DNA from: Hyperoodon ampullatus
Lineage: Eukaryota; Chordata; Mammalia; Artiodactyla; Ziphiidae
Reading direction: 5' to 3'
NCBI GenBank assembly: GCA_949752795.1
Contig: OX457071.1
Span: 27,450,800 to 27,514,799, forward strand
DNA length: 64,000 nt
Made by a program: the position numbers and the translations under genes. Under the pieces are notes generated by a model. The model did not search any database and was not told the origin of the DNA. It saw nothing but the letters and a program-made list of their open reading frames with translations. Below, one piece after another: positions 34,950 through 45,780 of the stretch (positions are counted from its first letter, which is position 1; each line of letters opens with the position of its first letter).

Positions 34950-35873
34950 ATTAAAACAGCTCACTCATGGACCTGCTGTCTTTGGTGAATTCTTTGTGTA
35001 ATTTATGGCCTTGGTAGACCAAAAATACGTACTCCTGTTATCACCCTTTTAACTGACATCAACAATACCCACAATTCTATCCCTCACGAGGTGCCACAGT
35101 ATCCAACCTATTTTGGATTCTCTTTTAAAAAACAAAACACAAAACTTAAGGTAGGAGGAATCTCTATCTGCCCATGGTACTGGAAGGCTGGGGCCCAGAT
35201 ACATACACAGGAAATGTACTGCTGGTAGGAATCAAGATCCTTAGGAGAGGAAAGTCCTTTGGAGCCCTGAGATCAGGAAATATGAAAGGAATCTATTACA
35301 CAAATTCTACACATGGAATTCTGGTAAAACTATCAAAGGAAAAGTACATCCTGAAATATAAGAATTTTGAGCTTTTTGTGATTTCATCATCTATAAAAAT
35401 GTGAAAAGGATGCTGGAAACTTCTTTCACATCTGAGGGCAGCAGTAGACTCCAGGGTCGACATCTGCTTCTGATGAGGAAGGAACAGTGCAGAAGAGCCA
35501 CGCTAGGTGCAGGTTCCTATTACAGGTTCTGAAATGTACCTTCCGTAGCAGCCAGGGAGGCTTTAAAGAAGCTTAGTGAATCTGGAACATTGCTGAGAGG
35601 AGTGAGTCATTAGAATTTCCTGGGTCATTTTTATTCATCTGTCACACCAATAATTAACCAAATCCTCCCCATTTCAAGACAGCTCCTGAAAAACCACAGT
35701 CCAGCTGAGCTATAGTCACAGAAGGGACTATAAGAAGATGTAGAAACATTCAGATTAGAAGGTTCAGGCAATTGCAGGATGCAGTCATGGACTGGGACAT
35801 CCCTTTCTTAATGTGCCCTTATTCTGGGCTGAGGAATTTGAAAATCTAAAATGGAAAATGTTCTCTAAAAGTA

Positions 35874-35934
<61 letters not shown>

Positions 35935-36985
35935 TATTCAGTGCTTTCATAGAATTATATGTGTGCAAGATATTTTAGAAATATGTTTTAAACTTCTGTG
36001 ATGCCCATAAATGTCAGTTGGACTGAGGTTGGATATCAATATCACAGATGAGAAAGTTGAAAAACCAAGATGTGACTTGTCTCATCTCAAAAAATAAGTA
36101 AATTAGAAGTATTATATTCACGATCATTCAGCATTCATTTAGCTGAATGAAGGGCTGAAACAGTTTCAGAGCTAGCTTGTAGGGACAAGTAGTAAGTTAT
36201 ATTAAACATATTATAGAAGGCTTAAATGCATGTTTTCATCCTTCATAAAATATAGAACCAGAAAATAATTTTCTACTTTGCAATGAAGAAAAATATACTG
36301 TCCAAAATACATTTAAACCTTTTGAGCTTCCAAACAATTATTTCTGCATGGAATTGAGGGTTTCTTTTATTTTATATACTGGAACCCATACCACTAAGCC
36401 ACGTCAGTGTCTTTCCATTTAGAACTAAATCTTTGATTCAAAAAAGGGCTAATTCTAAACACTTTGGCAAAATTCAGACCTCCTCATTGCTGAACAGACA
36501 TTCAGCAAAAAGGCTGCTGAAAATTAAGAATCTCAAAGTTCAAAGATGTCAGTCAAGAATGTGCACGGGGGGGGGGTGGAGGTGGCCAAATAGGTTTGGC
36601 CTTAGTTTCACTCAGGCCTTGAGCTGGGGAGCCTTGAGCATGCTTAGAATAACTTGGCTTTACCACGCCTATTTCACTGGGAGTGGCGGAGTTCTTGAGG
36701 TCTCTTTAGAATGTAAGCTACTAGGCTGTGATGGCAAATGTTTTATCGTGGGTGCCAATGCGGACTGCTTGACGTTGGCTGCCTGGGGGGACATGATGAG
36801 GTTTGTAAGGCAACTTTGAACTTGCACAGGAGAGAGACACGATTGATTAGCAATGTCTGCCACAGGTCTCAGATGGGGGGAGGGTTTGCTGAACCTATCT
36901 CCCCAAACAGGACAGTACTTTTTCTCTGTGATGTATCCAATGAAACAACCAGCCAGAAACGAGCACTTACTACCACATAATAATG
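34950..36985. other. Intergenic-type stretch with microsatellite
   Basis: No gene or interspersed repeat recognised. It contains the long (TA)n at 35879-35931 and a G run at about 36567-36575. The 128-codon open frame at 36433-36819 has no family signature. Confidence 0.5.
35879..35931. repeat. (TA)26 microsatellite
   Basis: Uninterrupted alternating TA of about 52 bp, likely length-variable and able to extrude. Confidence 0.97.
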
Positions 36986-37075
36986 AAAATAGCAAATACT
37001 TATATAGCACTGTTCATGTGCCAGGCATTGTTCTAAGAACTTGTCATACATTCATTTAAGAATTGCTATTAAAAG
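36985..37075 (-). repeat. MIR fragment, reverse orientation
   Basis: The blocks agcaaatacttatatagcac and catgtgccaggcattgttct followed by a reversed MIR-like continuation. Confidence 0.55.
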
Positions 37076-37087
37076 ACTGTTACTTCC

Positions 37088-37467
37088 TGTTATACAGTCT
37101 GAATGTTTGTGTTCCCTCAAGACTGTTATGTGAAATCCTAACCTGCAAAGAAAGATGATGGTGTTGGAAAGTGGAGCCTTTGGGAAGTGCTTAGGTCATG
37201 AGAGTGGAGCCTTCATAAATGGGATTATTGTTCTTATAAAAGAGCCCCCCCCCCCCCCCCCCGAGCTTTCTAGCTCCTTCCACCACGTAAGGACAAAGTG
37301 AGAAGACGCAGGCTGCTATGAACCAGGAAGCGGAGCCTCATCCAACCACGCTGGCAGCCTCATCTCAGACTTCCCAGCCTCCAGAACTGGGAGAATCAAA
37401 TTCCTGTTGTTTATAAACTGCCTGGTCTGTGTAATTTTGTTATAGCAGCCTAAACAGACTAAGATAC
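37088..37467 (+). mobile_element. MaLR-like solo LTR with long C run
   Basis: Landmarks in order: gtgaaatcctaacctgcaaa, ggagcctttgggaagtgctt, tcttataaaagagccc, cttccaccacgtaaggacaa, cttcccagcctccagaactg and gcagcctaaacagactaaga. A run of 18 C (37245-37262) has expanded inside it. Confidence 0.65.
37245..37262 (+). repeat. Poly-C run of 18
   Basis: A homopolymer inside the LTR remnant; G18 on the minus strand. Confidence 0.95.
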
Positions 37468-37469
37468 CT

Positions 37470-38155
37470 CCTCACCCCAGAGAGATTCAAAAAGTGATGC
37501 TGAAAATGCAAAAAAATACAAACAGGACAAATCAGCATCTCAAAGCTCTCTAATCTGTCATGCAGGGACTTTGAGAGGTTGAAAGATAGAGGGCTCCCCA
37601 CTTTCCTCCCAGATGGAGAAAATAAATGTTATGCACATGTTGCAACAAAAGCGGTAACAGTAGAGTGATAATTACAGAGCCAATTTCTCTTTGTCTGGGA
37701 GTAGACAGATGCCAGAATTAATGAATTACTGCCTTACTGCCAGTGCTGCAAGAGCGGGTGCGTTGCTTAATACGCACTGATGGTGCCAGCATGATGCAGA
37801 CCCACAGAGAGCCCATGAGAAACCCCACGAGAGCCTGTATTCCATCATCTCTGCAGATCCACTATTCACTATGGGCAATCACTTCATCCTCAGGTCCACG
37901 TCTCTCTTGCTGCAGGGAGATGGATGAGATCAGGCTCTTTACCACCTGGACAGGTCACAGTGAAGAGATCAGGACTCCATACCTGCACTCTATAGACAAT
38001 TTCATGAGGAACCAGGAGGGCTCAGCCCTGAGTTCCTGAGGCTTTCTGACTCTTCTTCATGCTCTAACAGGCAACTACCCTTGCCCAGAAAAACCAGAAG
38101 AGATTAGGCAAGGCTGATGATGATTATAATGATGCTGATAAAAGCAACAACGACA
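37470..38155. other. Intergenic-type stretch, nothing recognised
   Basis: The 98-codon open frame at 37743-38039 has no recognisable domain and no splice context. Confidence 0.5.
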
Positions 38156-38159
38156 GTAG

Positions 38160-38370
38160 TTTAAGTGTGGGCCAGTCATTGCTTAGTGCTTTACGTATGT
38201 TATTTCATTTAATCCTCACAAAAACCTTACACTATAGGAACCACAGAAACTGCTGTTAGGTCATGATAGAGAGCAGAAAACAAAAGCCTAAGATCACACA
38301 GTTGAGAATTAGACATGTCCAGAATTCCAATATAGGCAGGCTGACTGCAGAGCTCACTTTCTTGGATATG
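38160..38370 (-). repeat. MIR element, reverse orientation
   Basis: Blocks gtgctttacgtatgttattt, catttaatcctcacaaaaac and gcctaagatcacacagttga. Confidence 0.75.
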
Positions 38371-38689
38371 AAGGTCCACTGCCTCTCCAAAGTGCCAGAA
38401 AGGAGATAGGCACTTTATCCAAGAGACCATGGCTGGATTACAGGGTGAGCTAAATTTACAGCAGGTCTGAGCCCTGAATAACAGGTGACAGAAACGTACA
38501 ATGGCTTTTAGCAGGAAATGTGTATATATATGCATGTATGTAGGTGCTTATATCACTCATAGCATCAAAAATAATAAACCACAGCCCACATGTGTTAGAT
38601 CAAAATATCAGACAGGAGAATGGCCAGCAGTTGCTACAGAATCTAGGTCCTTTACTGATGGTGTAAATCTAACTCACCAGTTTTCTTTT

Positions 38690-39318
38690 CTTTTTTCCTT
38701 TCAAATAGACTACTTTTAGAGCAGTTTTAGGGTCATAGAAAAATTGAGAGGAAGGTACAGAAAAAAAACATATACCCCCTCCCCCCAGATACATAGCTTC
38801 CCCTATTTATCAACATCCCTCACCAGTGTGGTACCTTTTTTATAATCGATGAACCTATACTGACACATCATCATCACTCAAAGTCTGTAATTTACATTAG
38901 CACATCACTCTTGGTGCTGAACATGTTATGGGTTTTGATGAATGTAAAATAACATGTAGCCACCATTACTATCATACAGAATAGTTTCACTGCCCTAAAA
39001 ACGCTCTCTTCTCAACCTAATCACCCCTCCTTCCCCACAACCCCTGGAAACCACTGACCCTTTTGCCATCTATGTCAGTGGTCCCCAATCTCTTTGGCAC
39101 CAGGGACCGGTTTGGTGGAAGACAATTTTTCCACGGACCAGGATGGGGGGCAGCTCAGGCAGTAATGCCAGCGATGGGGGAGCGGCAGAGGAAGCTTTGC
39201 TCGCTCACCTGCCGCCTGCCTCTGGCTGCGCAGCCAGGTTCCTAATGGGCCGCGGAGCGGTACCAGAGGTTGGGGACTCCTGGTCTACGTGGTTTTGCCT
39301 TTTTAAAAATGTCATATA
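38690..39318 (-). repeat. Old L1 3' fragment, reverse orientation, split by a hAT element
   Basis: Blocks such as gagcagttttagggtcatag, aaaaattgagaggaaggtac, catcactcaaagtctgtaat and cccctggaaaccactgac match the reversed 3' end of an old L1 group. A related copy lies at 55855-56345. The L1 sequence resumes after the hAT insertion (39293-39318) with ggttttgcc and aaatgtcatata, as in the uninterrupted copy. Confidence 0.82.
39076..39292 (+). mobile_element. hAT nonautonomous DNA transposon
   Basis: The inverted ends cagtggtccccaa and ttggggactcctg define the element. The 8-bp flanks atctatgt (39068-39075) and gtctacgt (39293-39300) match at 6 of 8, the hAT target size. It is inserted into the older L1 fragment. 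Confidence 0.88.
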
Positions 39319-39500
39319 GGGGCTTCCCTAGCAGTCCAGTGGTCCAGCGGTTAAGACTTCACCTTCCAATGCAGGGGGTGCAGGTTCGGTCCCTGGTCGG
39401 GGAGCTAAGATCCCACATGCCTCACGGCAAAAACCCAAAACAGAAAACAGAAGCAATATTGTAACAAAATTCAATAAAGACCTTAAAAATGGTCCACATC
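39319..39500 (+). mobile_element. Older CHR SINE variant
   Basis: Head ggggcttccctagcagtcca with ggttcggtccctggtcgggg, then an extended tail caataaagaccttaaaaatg and ggtccacatc that I associate with older CHR subfamilies. There is no clean target duplication. The right boundary is approximate. Confidence 0.8.
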
Positions 39501-40997
39501 AGGCTGCATGTACTGTATGTGGAGCAGTGTACAGTGAAGCGGAGGCAGAGCGGCTCCGCGAGCTCCTCTCTCTCCACTTTCCTATAGAGTACCCCTGACT
39601 GGCGCTGAGGGCAAGCCACACACACACGCCCTCGCGCCCGGCGAGCCCACGAAGTCACTGTCATATGACAAAGGCTTTGCTGCAGTTCATCTTCCTCCCT
39701 GTGTACTTTCTGTTTGCCTTCCTGGCCGTGTGGATGAAAGGCTCTTGGTGCTGCAGCCAGGAGTCAGTGCTGTGCCTCTGAGGTGGGAGAGCCAAGTTCA
39801 GGACACTGGTCCACAAGAGACCTCCCAGCTCCACGTAATACCAAATGGCGAAAATCTCCCATAGATCTCCATCTCAACACTAAGACCCAGCTTCACTCAA
39901 TGACCAGCAAGCTACAGTGCTGGACACCCTACGCCAAACAACTAGCAAGACAGGAACACAACACCACCCATTAGCAGAGAGGCTGCCTACGATCATAATA
40001 AGTCCATAGACACCCCAAAACACACCACCAGATGTGGACCTTCCCACCAGAAAGACAAGATTCAACCTCATCCACCAGAACACAGGCACCAGTCCCCTCC
40101 ACCAGGAAGCCTACACAACCCACTGAAACAACCTTACCCACTGGGGACAGACACCAAAAACAATGGGAACTATGAACCTGCAGCCTGTGAAAAGGAGACC
40201 CCAAACACAGTAAGTTAAGCAAAATGAGAAGACAGAGAAACACACAGCAGATGAAGGAGCAAGGCAAAAACCCACCAGACCAAACAGATGAAGAGGAAAT
40301 AGGCAGTCTACCTGAAAAAGAATTCAGAATAATGACAGTAAAGATCCAAAATCTTGAAAATAGAATGGAGGAAATACAAGAAACATTTAACAAGGACATA
40401 GAAGAATTAAAGAGCAAACAAACAGAGATGAACAACACAATAAATGAAATTAAAAATACTCTACAAGGGATCAATAGCAGAATAACTGAGGCAGAAGAAC
40501 GGATAAGTGACCTGGAAGATAAAATAGTGGAACTAACTATTTATCTAACTACCGCAGAGCAGAATAAAGAAAAAAGAATGAAAAGAACAGAGGACAGTCT
40601 TAGAGACCTCTGGGACAACATTAAACGCACAAACATTCGAATTATAGGGGTTCCAGAAGAAGAAGAGAAAAAGAAAGGGACTGAGAAAATATTTGAAGAG
40701 ATTATAGTTGAAAACTTCCCCAATATGGGAAAGGAAATAGTTAATCAAGTCCAGGTAGCACAGAGAGTCCCATACAGGATAAATCCAAGGAGAAACACGC
40801 CAAGACACATATTAATCAAACTGTCAAAAATTAAATACAAAGAAAACATATTAAAAGCAGCAAGGGAAAAACAGCAAATAACACACAAGGGAATCCCCAT
40901 AACGTTAACAGCTGATCTTTCAGTAGAAACTCTGCAAGCCAGAAGGGTGTGGCAGGACATATTTAAAGTGATGAAGGAGAAAAACCTACAAACAAGA
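39501..40997 (+). mobile_element. L1 with 5' UTR and ORF1 but no ORF2 (3'-truncated)
   Basis: The 5' UTR aligns with that of the L1 at 10551 from about 39660 (atgacaaaggctttg against atgacaaagactgctt). It is likely to include the CpG-bearing block 39520-39660, so the left boundary is uncertain. L1 similarity stops abruptly after gaaaaacctacaaacaaga near 40997, inside ORF1. No ORF2, 3' UTR or tail follows. Confidence 0.85.
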
Positions 40998-41003
40998 CAC
41001 TGA
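40224..41003 (+). pseudogene. L1 ORF1, uninterrupted but C-terminally truncated
   Basis: A 259-codon frame starting MRRQRNTQQMKEQGK. It carries a long heptad-type coiled coil (about residues 45-125, with INEIKNTLQGINSRITEAEE), then the RNA-binding core with IRIIGVPEEEEKKKG and PRHILIKLSKIKYKENIL. The last L1-like residues are FKVMKEKNLQ. The C-terminal domain of about 50 residues is missing and replaced by TRH and a stop. A small in-frame insertion (IYLT) lies after the coiled coil. It has no stop or frameshift, unlike the other L1 copies here, but the truncation makes function unlikely. Confidence 0.9.
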
Positions 41004-41328
41004 ATTTTGAAGTTCCAGAGGACAATGATTATGTGGTCAAGAGGGAGATGAGTCATCCAACCACTCTTCCTTCCTAAATTTTCTTCTTAACATCTTTCAG
41101 ATTTCTGCTTATGAATATAATTTAGAGTTTGGCAATCTGAGGCATGGCTGGTTCAATTAATGAGAGATGGAGCAGCGATGTAATTGGGTAAGTAGGACTT
41201 GTCGCCAAACTCTCCTCAGTAGTGCAAAAGTTGAGAAACCTCGATTGAAGGTTTTGCTACTTTCCTCCTCGTTGCTGTACCCACCAGAACCAGCCATTTT
41301 GCAGCCCAGCAATATCAGTTCCTCAGGG
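41004..41328. other. Stretch after the truncated L1, nothing recognised
   Basis: No repeat identified; the right-hand flank of the L1 truncation point. Confidence 0.5.
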
Positions 41329-41481
41329 CCAAGAGTGAGATTTGGAGCAGACTTTCTATGATCACTTTACCAAACTATCAGAGATCAGCATAGAATGATC
41401 ACTGGATATTTTAACTGCCCCAAAATCTCCCAATACTTTATCAAGCTTCTCATATACTTATGTGAATATCTTTATGGAAAC
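41329..41481 (+). repeat. Unclassified dispersed repeat, copy 2
   Basis: The counterpart of 27717-27875, in the same orientation, at roughly 80 percent identity with a few small gaps. Shared landmarks include tttaccaaa/ctatc, ccaaaatctccca and atcaagcttct. Confidence 0.75.
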
Positions 41482-41639
41482 AGCCTTACTTTAAAACCCA
41501 GATTGTTATTTCATAATTTTGTGATCATCATTTCTGATTTTCTTCAATTCACTGTCGATCTTTCCATTTTACATCAGTCTCTCCATAGCCAAATATTTCA
41601 TGGTATTACATCTCAAGCAACCCCTTGCAATCAGGGGCC

Positions 41640-41720
41640 TGTATATTTAGCTTTATTCTAAACATGTAGCACAGTTCTGACTCACAGTAGCACTCAGTAT
41701 TGTTGATTGCACGTTGGAAT
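41640..41720 (+). repeat. L2-like 3' tail fragment
   Basis: tagcacagttctgactcaca followed by gtagcactcagtattgttga resembles an L2 end. Confidence 0.45.
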
Positions 41721-42270
41721 AATAATCATAAACAATAACAGTTCCTATACAAGGTGTATTCACTGTTTGCCAAAAATCTGTTTTATCCATTTTATAAATC
41801 TGATTTTCTTATCTGATTTTTCAATCTCTAGCTGGACTATAGACTATATAATAGGCTGAACTAAAGGCTATATTACTGGCTCTTCAATTCACCTACAGGC
41901 TACAGCATGCACTGTTCTCTTAAAACAAGAGAAGATTTCTCCGCATCTTATAGAGATTGCTCAAATCATAATTACCATAGCTGCACTTATTACCCAAGGT
42001 TGAAACCTTCATTGTCCATGCCTCCTCCTTTCCTCTCTCCATTCCACATCCTCATCCAATTAAATGGTGACTGGACCATCACCCTCAAGTCTACCTCCTA
42101 ATTCAGTCCAACCTTCCCCTTCCACTGGACTCCCATCGCCCCTGATTTGACTGGGAACCTCATCATCTTGAGGGAAAACTATTTCCAGCACCTGATAACT
42201 GGCCTCTTCATTGTTCAAATATGTCCCCTCTGAGTCAGTCAGCCTCTTTCAGGTTGTAAAGATCAGAGAT

Positions 42271-42465
42271 AAGCTCCGGAAACCTCAGTTGATGGGAGCA
42301 TACTAACACTTAAACAGGGAAGAGCCACAGTACCCAAAATGACGATATTTAGAAATCTACACAAAACAAATTTATGTAGATTTCTAAGTATCATCATTTT
42401 GGGTACTGTGGCTCTCCCCTCTTTAACTGTTAGTACGCTCCCATCGACTGAGGTTTCCGGAGCTT
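42271..42465. repeat. 94-nt-arm inverted duplication (near-palindrome)
   Basis: The left arm 42271-42364 and right arm 42372-42465 are reverse complements with about 8 mismatches (about 91 percent identity) and a 7-nt spacer. Each arm starts (reading inward) aagctccggaaacctcagt and includes gccacagtacccaaaatga. The right arm abuts an L1 3' end. It is not a known transposon palindrome that I can name. Confidence 0.95.
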
Positions 42466-42622
42466 AAAACTCTACTCAATACTCTGTAATGACCTATACG
42501 GGAAAAGAATCTAAAAAAGAGTGGATATATGTGTATGCATAACTGATTCACTTTGCTGTATAGCAGAAATGAACACAACATTGTAAATCAACTATACTCC
42601 AATAAAATTTTTTAAAAATAAT
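42466..42622 (+). mobile_element. L1 3' end, 5'-truncated, joined to the inverted duplication
   Basis: The 3' UTR starts in the middle (actctactcaatactctgta) and ends aactatactccaataaaatt with a short A-rich tail. The octamer aaatctac follows the tail (42623-42630) and also ends the arm at 42353-42360. This suggests a target duplication that encloses both the right arm and the L1. Confidence 0.88.
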
Positions 42623-42630
42623 AAATCTAC

Positions 42631-43660
42631 AGTTCATTACAGGAAAAAGATGCACTGGTAGAAACCACATTAAAGTAAAGCTGATCATCACAGCTAAAGG
42701 CTGTCTCAGTAAAGGGTCAGCAAAGCCACTTGTAAGCTCAGTTGTCCTCCCTCTGCAAGGGTGTTTGCAGGATATACTTTCTCTTATATATCAAGAATGA
42801 CTGACATGTGAATAGGTCACCCAAATGGAATCTCAGCTGGAATTTCTTATACCTTGCTGGTCACATAAGGTATTCCTGCTATGTGACCTGGGGTTCTGGG
42901 GTCTCACCAGGTACAAATCATCAGTCTCACTGTTATCAATAAACAATGTTGATTAGCTGGTTCAAACCACCCTGAAATTCTTAGGGCACAGGGTTATAAA
43001 GCAATGCTATTAATCAGTATGTTTCAGATCAGTGCTGTGCATGTTTATTTCTTATTTTAGTAGAATAATCAGGCTAATTCCAGGCCTGCTGGAACTAGTC
43101 CTCACAGCACAGGAGGTTTAGTATAAAGTTTCAGGGGGCTGTAAGGAAGACAGGATAGAGTGCCAGCACCCTTTCTTAGAAATTAAATGATATTCCCTAC
43201 TGGTTAACTTTGCAAAACAACACTAGTTTGTCCAGTGCAACTCTGGGCACCCAATAGCAACTCTATGAGTCTCTCTTCCATGACTCAGTCCCGCTTCCTC
43301 TGATTCTCTTCCTGCTTCTTCATTCTACCACGTTACCAATTTATCACAGTCCCTGCATGTATCAGTTTAAATCCTCTGGGAGACATCTGCTTGAGTTTGT
43401 CAGCCACCATGTCATGCTGTGTTCCTACAGGTAGAGCTCTTGCACCAGGCCATCCTGTGGCTTCTGGTAAGCCAGACGAGGACAGCTTTGTACAGACACC
43501 TACCCCGTCTCAATCAGCTGTGACCAAAGCAGTATCACTGCACGGAACAAGGCACTGCTACCCTAGGCCTTGTAACTGCTCGGAAGTGGGCTACAGGCAG
43601 AGCACGCAGCAAGTCAGAACTTTCTCCCCAGTAAAGATACATCATCTCTTAACATTATTT
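42631..43660. other. Intergenic-type stretch, nothing recognised
   Basis: No confident repeat or exon. The 115-codon open frame at 43391-43738 has no family features. Confidence 0.5.
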
Positions 43661-43664
43661 TTCC

Positions 43665-44215
43665 AGAACAGAGGCAATCATGTCACTCTCCAGCTTCAAA
43701 CCCATCATAAGTTCCCCATGTCCCATCATTTGAATTAATACCTTAGATTCATATAAGACGGTGTTGTTCAATGCAGCAGCCACTAGCCATGTGTGGTTAT
43801 TTAAATTTAAATTAATAAAATTAAGTAAAATTTAAAATTAGTTTCTTCAGTTGCACTAGCCACATCTGAAGTACCATATTGGCCCGGGCAGATAGCACAA
43901 GCAGAAAGTTGGTCTAGATGCCTTTTTAAAGTGACTTTCAACTATTCCAGGCTCCTCTCCCAACACTTGCCTCCATGCACCCTAAGCTCTAACCTCATCA
44001 AAATCCTTGCTTTTGCCCAAACATACTGTATAGTTCAGGCCTTTAACATTTGTCCTAATTCCATTCCTGTGACCAGAAATATCCTTGCTTCTTGTGTATC
44101 TGGTAAAGATTATTCACCTTTAAAGGCCCAGCAAATACCTAACTTGCTCTGTGAAGATTTTCCTACCATCCCACTCCCTAAACACAGGCAGCCTCCCTCT
44201 TTCTCTCTGCTCCAA
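43665..44215 (+). repeat. L2 LINE portion interrupted by a hAT element
   Basis: caatcatgtcactctccagc before and ccttgcttttgcccaaacat, aggcctttaacatttgtcct, tttaaaggcccagcaaatac and gtgaagattttcctaccatc after the inserted hAT match the L2 3' coding region. Confidence 0.7.
43758..43897 (+). mobile_element. hAT-Charlie nonautonomous element (MER58-like)
   Basis: gttgttcaatgcagcagcca with ctagccatgtgtggttattt, an AAATT-rich centre, then gcactagccacatctgaagt and accatattggcc, the expected mirrored ends. Confidence 0.7.
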
Positions 44216-44317
44216 AGGAACTCCGTATATGCCTTCATTACAATACTGAAACACATTATATGATAAACTACGTGTAGCCAGCATACCACATACACCCCTA
44301 GGAGACCTCAGTAGCAG

Positions 44318-44445
44318 AGGCAGTATGGCTAGTGCTTAAGAGCACAGTCTTAGGTGTCAGATAGACTCTGCCAACGACTACTTGTGTAACCTGGTGCTAG
44401 TCATTTAGCTCCTCTTGTCTCAGTTTCCTCATTTGTGCAGTGTTC
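44318..44445 (+). repeat. MIR element (5' and core part)
   Basis: ggcagtatggctagtgctta, agagcacagtcttaggtgtc, actacttgtgtaacctggtg and ctcagtttcctcatttgtgc follow the MIR consensus from the tRNA-like head into the core. Confidence 0.88.
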
Positions 44446-44624
44446 AGTGTAGCACTCCGTAATTCCCTTCTCTTAGATGACATTACTTGCTCTTGTATTT
44501 GATTGGCTGGCATTTCGCTCTCTTTGTCCTCATTGTTCTCTTCCCTCAGTATCCCATATCCATCATGACAGAGTTTCATTTCTTTTTTGAAATCTATTTT
44601 ATCTTTCCTCTAATCATTTACTAT

Positions 44625-45085
44625 TGTATTAGTTTCCTATTGCTGCTATAACAAATTACCACAAATTTAGTGGCTTAAAAACAACACAATTTATTACTTT
44701 CCAGTTCTGGAGATCAGAAGTCTAAAGTCAGTGTGTTAGCAGGGTTGGTTCCTTTTGGAGTATGAAAGGGAAGAATCTATGTCCACCTTTTTCAGATTCT
44801 AGAGGCTGCCTGCACCCCTTGGTTCACGACTCCTTCCTTGCATCATTCTAACCTCTTGCTCTGTCATTCCATCTCCTATGTCTGACTCTGATCCTCTGTC
44901 TCTATTTCATAAGGACCCATGATTACATTGATCCCACCCAGATAATCTAGGATAATCTCCCCATCTCAAGACTCTTAATTTAATCATATCGGCAAAGTTC
45001 CTTTTGCCATGCAAGGTAACATATTCACAGGCTCCGGGGATTAGAACATGGATGTCTTTGCAGGAACATTATTCAGTCTACCACA
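44625..45085 (-). mobile_element. MaLR (MLT1-like) solo LTR, reverse orientation
   Basis: Landmarks in reverse: ttagtttcctattgctgcta, agtggcttaaaaacaacaca, gattctagaggctgcctgca, gataatctccccatctcaag, ttgccatgcaaggtaacata and cattattcagtctaccacaa. Nearly complete. Confidence 0.85.
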
Positions 45086-45660
45086 ACTATCATATTTTTG
45101 CAATTTCTCAAAGTTCTCTATAATTTCATATATTTTTACACCTTTAAAAAACTAAAAATTTTATTCAGCAAACAAAAGTTCAAATGCATAGTTATTTGAT
45201 TTAGTAAATAAATACCCAAACATCTATACTCTTAAAAATAGGTGACATCTTTAGGATTGCATCGAAAATTTTATATTTAAAAATTTTGTAAACAAATGCC
45301 AGAAACACATGCAATTTTTTAAACATTTTCTATGTTCCACTCATGAGTAACATAAACAATGTTAACTTAGGCATGTTTTCAAATGATCACTAGATGCTTG
45401 AGTATTGGCTGCAATGATCATGTGAAATCTGTTCCCAGCTGAATCTTTGAGAAAAACATGTGTAAGCTGTATATATTACCTATGCAAACACACATACATA
45501 CCTCCATATATTCATATTTACACACATATGATTCATATATTATAGCTGTACATGTAGCTCATATATATTAGATTTATAAATGTATAGCACTTATATATTA
45601 GGTTTATGCATATTTACACACACACACATACACGTCAATAACTCTACCTGTGTTTGTCTT
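45086..45660. repeat. AT-rich low-complexity stretch
   Basis: A/T runs followed at 45465-45640 by imperfect tandem units of the tatatatta/catatt kind and a short CA run. No gene. Confidence 0.6.
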
Positions 45661-45666
45661 TCCTAT

Positions 45667-45780
45667 TAGAACGAAGGATCTTGAGGGTAGGAGCCCAAGC
45701 TTATTTATCTTTGAATCCTTAGTGTCCACAATGAGCCTGACCTAGACAGTTCTCAGTGATTGTTTCTTAACTGAATATAT
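45667..45780 (+). repeat. L2 3' tail
   Basis: aggatcttgagggtaggagc, atccttagtgtccacaatga and ttctcagtgattgtttcttaa follow the L2 end. Confidence 0.65.

Noticed and set aside
34592..34954. 120-codon plus-strand open frame
   Set aside because: It overlaps the candidate SCEL promoter on the other strand, and I see no domain, splice context or coding-like pattern.
36433..36819. 128-codon open frame ending in MMRFVRQL
   Set aside because: No recognisable domain and no splice sites in agreement with it. The length is within chance expectation for this composition.
39662..39735. Hydrophobic N-terminal-looking frame MTKALLQFIFLPVYFLFAFLA
   Set aside because: The DNA aligns with the 5' UTR of the other L1 copy and the frame is short, so it is not a membrane protein gene.
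43391..43738. 115-codon open frame
   Set aside because: Unrecognised, no splice or start context, and it ends in an L2 fragment.
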